A stretch of DNA of 37,267 nucleotides from an uncultured marine group I thaumarchaeote (GTDB taxonomy: Archaea > Thermoproteota > Nitrososphaeria > Nitrososphaerales > Nitrosopumilaceae). The stretch is from the NCBI GenBank assembly GCA_902590655.1, contig CACIXQ010000008.1, forward strand, positions 1 to 37,267. The letters are read 5' to 3'. Shown here in pieces: positions 32,014 to 37,267 of the stretch. The notes under the pieces were generated by a model. The model was given only the letters and a program-made list of their open reading frames with translations, was not told the DNA's origin and did no database searches. A program made the position numbers and the translations under genes. Numbering within the stretch: position 1 is the first letter of the stretch; each line of letters begins with the position of its first letter.

Positions 32014-33435
32014 TTAGCCTGCTGCAGCAAGAATTGCTGGAACTGCTTCCCATAGTGGTACGGCGCCGTCATCGATTTGTGCTTGTGCTACTGCATCAGA
32101 ACACATACAATGAACGTTCTTTGCTGGGTGCTTGATGGATTGTTCACCATATGGTGGTATTGCATCATATGGGTTTCCTAATACACCTGCGTACATGCCA
32201 GTATCAACTGCACCTTGAACAACACCAAGTGCTGTTGCGGTTTCGTTAATGTTTGGCAATGGAAGTCCTGCAACTAGAATTGAAGCTGCACCAGTGTAGA
32301 TTGCTGCATAGTCGTGATTAACCGCGACATAAATGCCTGGTTCGTCATATACTACATCAACAATCATGTTCTGTGAACCACCTAGTAACCATGTCTCAGT
32401 TCCGTGAGACTGTACTCTGTTACCCTGTGTAACTCTATCAATAATTTCTCCAACAATGTGGAAATATACTGGTTCGTTACCTTGGTTCTCAATAAAGATT
32501 CTATTGTGAACACCAACTGGGCTGAACATGAGTTGTGATTGGTACTGTTTCAGTTCCATGGAGTTCCATGGTTGTAAGAAGAAGATGTTCTTGTTAACAT
32601 CACCATTGTTCAATAGGTTGTGGATTTCATTTGGTACGTAACCAAGTGCTTGTCCATTGACTACTGTAAGTGTGTGGTGGTGTTGCATCATCTTACCCTG
32701 ATCGTAGTTACCATCAGTTAGGTATAGTTGGTTATACTGCAGTTGCCATTCAAGAGCATCGCCGGAGTAGAACTGTCTATCACGATAAACATCGCCACTT
32801 GAGTTAACTGCTGTCTTTTCAACCATTAATTTACTGTAACCATCGATTGGATCAACGATTGCAATGCCATACATTCCTTGTAGAACGTGTTGGTCCATTG
32901 CTGCTACGTCAACACCAGAACAGTGGTATTTGTAAACACCTGGAACTTCTGCAATGTAGCAGTAAGTCTTAGATGTTCCTGGTTGAACTGCACCAAATGT
33001 TGGTACAGCAGTTACTTGTGATGCGTGCATATCATTACCGTGAGGGGTTGCCTCATCGGATGGAACAGTAAGTGTCATCCTTACGACGTCACCTTGTGTA
33101 ACTCTCAGTGTAGGTCCTGGGATCTGTTCACTGAAAGTCATTGCGTTAAAGTCACCAGCTAATCCAGTTGGAAGTGTGATACTTACACCAGTTAGTGGGA
33201 AGTCAACGACTGTTCTTCCTTGATATTCTGCGCTGTTACAATCGCCCATTTCAGCGAATGCACCAGGCATGACAAGTTCTATACCGCCCATCTCTTCAAT
33301 TTGCTTGTATGCACTGGCAACATTTGAATCGGATGCCATAGCATTAAGCTGAGCAGTAAAGGTACTTCCGAATAGCGCGCCGCCCATTACAGCTATTGCT
33401 GCAATGGTAAACATGAAGTTCATGCGCTTATTCAT
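32014..33435 (-). CDS. nirK: NirK-type copper nitrite reductase / two-domain multicopper oxidase
   Basis: 473 aa, exported (hydrophobic segment about 8-28). In the first cupredoxin domain PHGNDMHAS gives H132, D135 and H137, and YKYHCSGV with DQHVLQGMYG gives H171, C172, H183 and M188. These fill the type 1 copper site and most of the type 2 site of NirK. In the second domain H326 (YFHIVGE) and H374 (AVNHDYA) match the remaining catalytic His. Thaumarchaeal NirK is very highly expressed, and its exact role in ammonia oxidation is debated. The C-terminal 80 residues extend beyond the core and contain KHPAKNVHCMC. Codon use is biased to C-ending codons as in amoC. The ATG at 33435 is preferred over a TTG nine bases upstream. 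Confidence 0.93.
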   Translation of the reverse strand: MNKRMNFMFTIAAIAVMGGALFGSTFTAQLNAMASDSNVASAYKQIEEMGGIELVMPGAFAEMGDCNSAEYQGRTVVDFPLTGVSITLPTGLAGDFNAMTFSEQIPGPTLRVTQGDVVRMTLTVPSDEATPHGNDMHASQVTAVPTFGAVQPGTSKTYCYIAEVPGVYKYHCSGVDVAAMDQHVLQGMYGIAIVDPIDGYSKLMVEKTAVNSSGDVYRDRQFYSGDALEWQLQYNQLYLTDGNYDQGKMMQHHHTLTVVNGQALGYVPNEIHNLLNNGDVNKNIFFLQPWNSMELKQYQSQLMFSPVGVHNRIFIENQGNEPVYFHIVGEIIDRVTQGNRVQSHGTETWLLGGSQNMIVDVVYDEPGIYVAVNHDYAAIYTGAASILVAGLPLPNINETATALGVVQGAVDTGMYAGVLGNPYDAIPPYGEQSIKHPAKNVHCMCSDAVAQAQIDDGAVPLWEAVPAILAAAG

Positions 33436-33459
33436 CGTGATCAAGGAAACAAAACACCA

Positions 33460-33469
33460 TTTAATATAG
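33460..33469 (-). promoter_or_regulatory. TATA box of nirK
   Basis: The minus strand reads ctatattaaa, centred about 29 bp before the ATG at 33435. It is a good TATA match in the 158-bp divergent gap with fumC. Confidence 0.5.
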
Positions 33470-33560
33470 CTTTTTGCTTTTTGTACCAGTGAAGATCTCT
33501 AGTTTAGTATCATTATCTGTTTGAACATTGTACCACAATTTGTGAAATTAATTTTTTACG

Positions 33561-33570
33561 AAAATATATA
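33561..33570 (+). promoter_or_regulatory. TATA box of fumC
   Basis: aaaatatata is centred about 28 bp before the GTG at 33594, which supports a leaderless start at this GTG. The gap between the two TATA boxes has ttgtacca twice (33477 and 33526), a weak candidate for a binding site. Confidence 0.5.
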
Positions 33571-33593
33571 CTGAGAATAAGCTATCTGTATAT

Positions 33594-34955
33594 GTGAGAT
33601 ATCGAAGCGATAGGGATTCGCTAGGTACTGTAAAAATTCCTTCTGACGCATATTATGGGCCATTTACTAGTAGGGCAGTAAAGCAATACCATGTTACTGG
33701 GAAGAAACCACACCCATACCTGTTAGGATCATTTGTGATGATAAAACGCTCTGCTGCTATTGCAAACATGAAAACCAAAGTTTTGGACAGAAAGCGTGGA
33801 AACGCGATTGTGAAGGCATGTGACAAAATTCTTGCGGGAAAATACCAAGACCAGTTTGTTGTTGATATGATAAACTCTGGTGCTGGAACAGCGTTCAATA
33901 TGAACACAAACGAGGTCATTGCAAACGTTGCGTTAAAAATTCTTGGCAAGGGTTTAGGCCAATACCAACATCTTCATCCTAATGACCATGTAAACATGTC
34001 ACAGTCAAGTAATGATACGTTTCCAACGGCTATGCATATTGCAATTCTTTTTGCTGTTCGTGATGTGATTCCTGCTATTGATAAACTAAACAAATCACTA
34101 AGAAAAAAAGCAAAGCAGTTTGCTTCATACAAGAAAGTTGGAAGAACACATCTGATGGATGCGCTGCCTGTAACATTAGGAAATGAATTTGCGTCTTATG
34201 CGACAGCACTAACAATTGCACGTGATGGAATAGTATCAGCAAGAAAAGAACTTGAAAAATTGGCACTTGGTGGAACAGCTGTAGGAACTGGAGCTAACAC
34301 ACCGAAGGGTTATAGAAGTTTTGCAATTAAGGAATTATCAAAAACATCAAAACTATCACTAAGAGCACAACAAGATATGCAATATGCACTACAGAGTAGA
34401 TATGCTGTTGCAAACATGTCATCTGCACTGAAAAACTATGCAGTTGAACTTAGTAAAATATCAAATGATATTAGACTGATGGCGTCTGGACCTATTGCAG
34501 GTTTATCAGAACTAAGTATTCCTGCAGTACATGCTGGATCATCAATTATGCCTGGTAAAGTAAATCCATCGCTAGCGGAATGCATGAACATGATTTGCTT
34601 TAGTATAATTGGTAATGATACAACTGTCACAATTGCAGCACAAGCAGGCCAGTTTGAACTTAATGTAATGCTACCAGTAATGCTAAAGTCAGTGCTTGAC
34701 TCTACAGATATGTTAACTAACTTTTTACCAATATTTTCTGTAAACCTGATAGATGGACTTGGTGCAAATAAACAAAAACTTCAAGATAATATTGAAAAAA
34801 GTCCTGTAATTGTCACATTACTTGCTCCAAAGATTGGTTATCAAAAGTCTGCTGATCTTTTCAAGGAATCTATGAAAACAGGTAAAACCATACGTGAACT
34901 TGTAATTTCGAAAAAATTAATGACTAAAAAGCAAGTTGATTCTTTGTTAAAGTAA
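33594..34955 (+). CDS. fumC: Class II fumarase
   Basis: 453 aa. It catalyses reversible hydration of fumarate to malate in the citric acid cycle reactions. The family signature GSSIMPGKVNP (315-325) is complete, with catalytic Ser in the flexible loop and Lys322. HPNDHVNMSQSSNDTFPTAM and GRTHLMDA (H186) match fumarase rather than aspartase, which has Gln in place of the His; the AGSSIMP region has mixed features. The start is GTG at 33594, placed by the TATA box; an ATG two bases earlier runs directly into a stop. The methylthiotransferase gene starts 1 base after its stop. Confidence 0.92.
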   Translation: MRYRSDRDSLGTVKIPSDAYYGPFTSRAVKQYHVTGKKPHPYLLGSFVMIKRSAAIANMKTKVLDRKRGNAIVKACDKILAGKYQDQFVVDMINSGAGTAFNMNTNEVIANVALKILGKGLGQYQHLHPNDHVNMSQSSNDTFPTAMHIAILFAVRDVIPAIDKLNKSLRKKAKQFASYKKVGRTHLMDALPVTLGNEFASYATALTIARDGIVSARKELEKLALGGTAVGTGANTPKGYRSFAIKELSKTSKLSLRAQQDMQYALQSRYAVANMSSALKNYAVELSKISNDIRLMASGPIAGLSELSIPAVHAGSSIMPGKVNPSLAECMNMICFSIIGNDTTVTIAAQAGQFELNVMLPVMLKSVLDSTDMLTNFLPIFSVNLIDGLGANKQKLQDNIEKSPVIVTLLAPKIGYQKSADLFKESMKTGKTIRELVISKKLMTKKQVDSLLK

Positions 34956-34956
34956 G

Positions 34957-36225
34957 ATGGCAAAAATTTGGGTTGAGGCATATGGTTGCTCAGCGAGTTT
35001 TGCTGATTCTGAAATGATATCTGGTTTAATTGTAAACGGTGGTCATACGCTTGCAGAGGATCCATCAGAATCTGATCTAAATCTGATCGTAACCTGTTCT
35101 GTAAAAGATGCTACCGCAACTAAGATGATTCATCGCATAAAAGAATCACAAACAAAACCACTTGTTGTTGCAGGCTGTCTCCCAAAGGCGGAAATGCATA
35201 CAGTTGAAAAGTTTGCACAAAATGCAAGTATGATGGGACCTAATTCTATTGGAAAAACACTGCAAGTGATAGAAGCCACGTTAAACGGTTCAAAAATAGT
35301 ATCACTTGAGGATACTGATGTCTCTAAAGTTGGCATACCAAAAGTAAGGCTGAATCCAGCTGTGGGAATTGTGGAAATATCCAGTGGTTGTATGAGTGAA
35401 TGTACATTCTGTCAAACAAAACTAGCAAAGGGTGATCTTCAAAGCTACAGAATTGGAGATATCACAAGACAGGTTAAACAAGAGCTCGCTGATGGTTGTA
35501 AGGAAATATGGCTTTCTTCAACTGACAATGGTTGTTATGGTTTGGATATTGGCGAGGATTTATCCTCACTGATTGACCAAGTTGTGCAGATACCTGAAAA
35601 TTTTAGAATTAGGGTGGGAATGATGAATCCCATGTTTATGCCCAGGATAAGGGATGATTTACTCAAATCATTTGAAAATAACAAAGTCTTCCGGTTTTTA
35701 CATGTTCCAGTCCAAAGTGGAAGTAATGACGTACTAAACAACATGAAGCGTGGACATACAGTTGAAACATTCAAGGATGTTGTAAGAAAGTTTCGAACAA
35801 AATTTGGTCCATTTACAATCTCAACTGATATAATCATAGGATATCCAACTGAAACACATGAAGACTTTGAAGAAACTATAGAACTCTTGAAAGAAACTAC
35901 ACCTGATATTGTAAATATCTCACGATATAGTCGAAGGCCCGGAACACTAGCTGCAGAAATGCCACAGATTGATGTTGCGGAAGTTAAACGTAGAAGCAAG
36001 AAGACAACTGAATTGATAAACAAAATATCACTTGAAAATAACAGAAAATGGATTGGATGGAAAGGTGGCGTTCTGTTTGATGAAAATTTAGACGGTCAAA
36101 TAAAGGGTAGAAACTTTGCATACAAACCAATATTTGTCAACGAAGTGACGGAAATCGGGCAAATTTCTACAATAAAAGTAGTAGATGCCACTACGCATAG
36201 CCTCATTGGTGAGATCGCAAGTTAA
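34957..36225 (+). CDS. mtaB: tRNA t6A37 methylthiotransferase, e-MtaB/CDKAL1 type
   Basis: 422 aa radical SAM enzyme that adds a methylthio group to N6-threonylcarbamoyladenosine at position 37 of tRNA. The N-terminal domain carries the auxiliary cluster cysteines C11 (AYGCSAS), C47 (VTCSV) and C74 (AGCLPK). The radical SAM motif is C145-x3-C149-x2-C152 (GCMSECTFC). VPVQSGSNDVL and IIGYPTET are typical for the family. The last 65 residues match a TRAM domain. The AYGC/SADSE pattern, with Ser after Cys, favours the archaeal/eukaryotic group. It begins 1 base after fumC. Confidence 0.93.
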   Translation: MAKIWVEAYGCSASFADSEMISGLIVNGGHTLAEDPSESDLNLIVTCSVKDATATKMIHRIKESQTKPLVVAGCLPKAEMHTVEKFAQNASMMGPNSIGKTLQVIEATLNGSKIVSLEDTDVSKVGIPKVRLNPAVGIVEISSGCMSECTFCQTKLAKGDLQSYRIGDITRQVKQELADGCKEIWLSSTDNGCYGLDIGEDLSSLIDQVVQIPENFRIRVGMMNPMFMPRIRDDLLKSFENNKVFRFLHVPVQSGSNDVLNNMKRGHTVETFKDVVRKFRTKFGPFTISTDIIIGYPTETHEDFEETIELLKETTPDIVNISRYSRRPGTLAAEMPQIDVAEVKRRSKKTTELINKISLENNRKWIGWKGGVLFDENLDGQIKGRNFAYKPIFVNEVTEIGQISTIKVVDATTHSLIGEIAS

Positions 36226-36240
36226 AAAATATTGATCGAT

Positions 36241-36254
36241 GTTTTGATCAAAAC
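36241..36254. promoter_or_regulatory. 14-bp perfect palindrome upstream of the FtsZ-like gene
   Basis: GTTTTGATCAAAAC is a perfect palindrome about 44 bp before the ATG at 36298, just upstream of a TATA-like ttatttacc (36266-36274). An 8-bp palindrome AGTTAACT follows at 36257-36264. The position suits an operator for a dimeric regulator. No protein is known to bind here. Confidence 0.4.
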
Positions 36255-36297
36255 TTAGTTAACTGTTATTTACCGGAATTTTGCATGATATGATGCT

Positions 36298-37239
36298 ATG
36301 ACATTTGAGTTGACTGAGCCTATACTGTTGATTGGTATAGGAGGGGTTGGATCTAGGCTCGTTGATAAAGCCAAAAAATCTCTACATTGTGATTGTCTTC
36401 TAATCAGCCATGATAAGAAAGATCTTACTTCTGAAAATTCAATAAAAATTTCTACAAAATCAGTTGTTAATCCATCAACCCATCTAATTAGAGGTTCAAC
36501 ATTAGAGGTATCAGACGATATTAAGAAAAACATGGGAAAATATTCTACAGTTATCTTAATGTCAAATCTAGCTGGAAAGGCTGGTGCTGGTATTGGACCA
36601 ATTGTTTCGAAAATTTGTAAGCAAGAACAAAAAAACTTGTTATCATTTGCTATAATGCCATTCAAGTTTGAAAAAGAGAGAATATTCCAATCAGGTATTG
36701 CATTGAAAAGAATTAGACAAGACTCTCAATGCACAATTGTAGTTGATAATGATGCATTACTTGACAGTAACCCAGACCTTACTCAAAACCAATGCTATAA
36801 TATTTCCAACAAAGCAATCGAAAGTATGATGTATTCATTAAAATCATCTGAGATTTCTGATGATACAAACATTATGTCCACAGGTAGGGTTAACAATGAC
36901 ATTGAGACATCTCTAAAAGATTCACTTAGGATGTTGTATGAGGATGCACCACCCAATAGTATCAAGAGATCTATGTTGTATGTATATGGCGGTAACGACG
37001 TACCAGTAGGAGTTTTAAACACAATTTCTAACATAACTGGTGGAACATTTGATGAGAATAGTACACATGTAGAAATGTCATCCGAGGAATCTAAGGTTGT
37101 AATGCTAAGTTCAATTCAGGGCGAAACTAAATTTGACAAGTATGATCCTCTGGGAATTATTTCACAAGAAAATACAATAGATTGGGACGAACCAGAATGT
37201 AGTATTGAATGTGAACTTGATCTAAAACAATTAGAATAA
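36298..37239 (+). CDS. Divergent FtsZ/tubulin-family protein
   Basis: 313 aa. The start LIGIGGVGSRLVDKAK matches the first glycine-rich nucleotide loop of FtsZ (GVGGAGGNA). Residues 88-103 (MSNLAGKAGAGIGPIV) sit where FtsZ has the GGGTGTG tubulin signature, but it is altered to AGKAGAGIG. IMPFKFEKERIFQSG and TIVVDNDALLD are clear FtsZ-like blocks. The T7 loop (NVDFADV) that completes the GTPase site between subunits is not recognisable, and the C-terminal peptide that binds partners is absent. Thaumarchaea divide with Cdv proteins and keep an FtsZ homologue whose role is unclear; this fits that protein. It has its own promoter-like region with a palindrome. Confidence 0.82.
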   Translation: MTFELTEPILLIGIGGVGSRLVDKAKKSLHCDCLLISHDKKDLTSENSIKISTKSVVNPSTHLIRGSTLEVSDDIKKNMGKYSTVILMSNLAGKAGAGIGPIVSKICKQEQKNLLSFAIMPFKFEKERIFQSGIALKRIRQDSQCTIVVDNDALLDSNPDLTQNQCYNISNKAIESMMYSLKSSEISDDTNIMSTGRVNNDIETSLKDSLRMLYEDAPPNSIKRSMLYVYGGNDVPVGVLNTISNITGGTFDENSTHVEMSSEESKVVMLSSIQGETKFDKYDPLGIISQENTIDWDEPECSIECELDLKQLE

Positions 37240-37267
37240 AATTTAATCCTTAGATTCTGATTTAGGT

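Noticed and set aside
33477-33533. Direct repeat ttgtacca between nirK and fumC
   Set aside because: Only 8 bases are shared, and there is no symmetric arrangement around either TATA box. Too weak to call an operator.

Overview
The window looks like the chromosome of a low-GC ammonia-oxidising archaeon of the Nitrososphaerota (Thaumarchaeota), probably Nitrosopumilus-like. The call rests on an archaeal AmoC, a thaumarchaeal NirK-type multicopper protein, and archaeal information-processing genes: aEF-1beta, Rpo7, Spt4, L15e, Pth2, GTP-dependent dephospho-CoA kinase, HerA/NurA/Mre11/Rad50 and Cdc48. PEFG-type surface anchors and a degenerate FtsZ homologue point the same way. Coding density is very high. 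Many genes start with TTG or GTG, Shine-Dalgarno sequences are rare, and TATA-like boxes about 25-30 bp before the first codon suggest many leaderless transcripts.

Layout. 1-4045, minus strand: a truncated membrane protein, TruD, a secreted beta-propeller and Pth2. 4127-8275, plus strand: a geranylgeranyl reductase, then a Zn-ribbon/aEF-1beta/Cdc48/winged-helix operon. 8272-10756: heme O synthase (ctaB) divergent from a five-helix membrane cupredoxin followed by a JAMM protease, then a DUF2024 protein. 10771-14984, minus strand: a K+-independent proton pyrophosphatase, an SprT-like zincin, a candidate C/D-box sRNA, dephospho-CoA kinase and an Mrp-type Fe-S carrier. 15119-18659: Rpo7 and Spt4 with nadC, facing nadA and nadX, which together give de novo NAD synthesis from aspartate. 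18833-24402: the complete nurA-herA-mre11-rad50 end-resection operon. 24399-25355, minus strand: a HEAT-repeat protein with two His-Glu dyads and a small membrane protein.

25618-37267: a stand-alone amoC with an unusual 3' inverted-repeat structure and a thioredoxin-like protein. Next come secreted or anchored surface proteins linked to L15e (PEFG-CTERM, CFI-box, a repeat protein and an alanine/glutamate-rich stalk protein) and a D-3-phosphoglycerate dehydrogenase-like enzyme. The end of the window holds nirK divergent from fumarase, an e-MtaB methylthiotransferase and the FtsZ-like protein. From memory, the last four genes resemble the Nitrosopumilus maritimus nirK-to-ftsZ neighbourhood.

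There is no IS element, prophage, CRISPR array, rRNA or tRNA that I can see. The most interesting points are: a HEAT protein resembling half of deoxyhypusine hydroxylase; amoC separated from amoA and amoB and followed by two mutually exclusive hairpins; a C/D-box sRNA candidate; a CFI-box secreted protein that seems to start at CTG; Cdc48 ending in an HbYX proteasome-docking motif; and an FtsZ homologue lacking the normal GTPase signatures.
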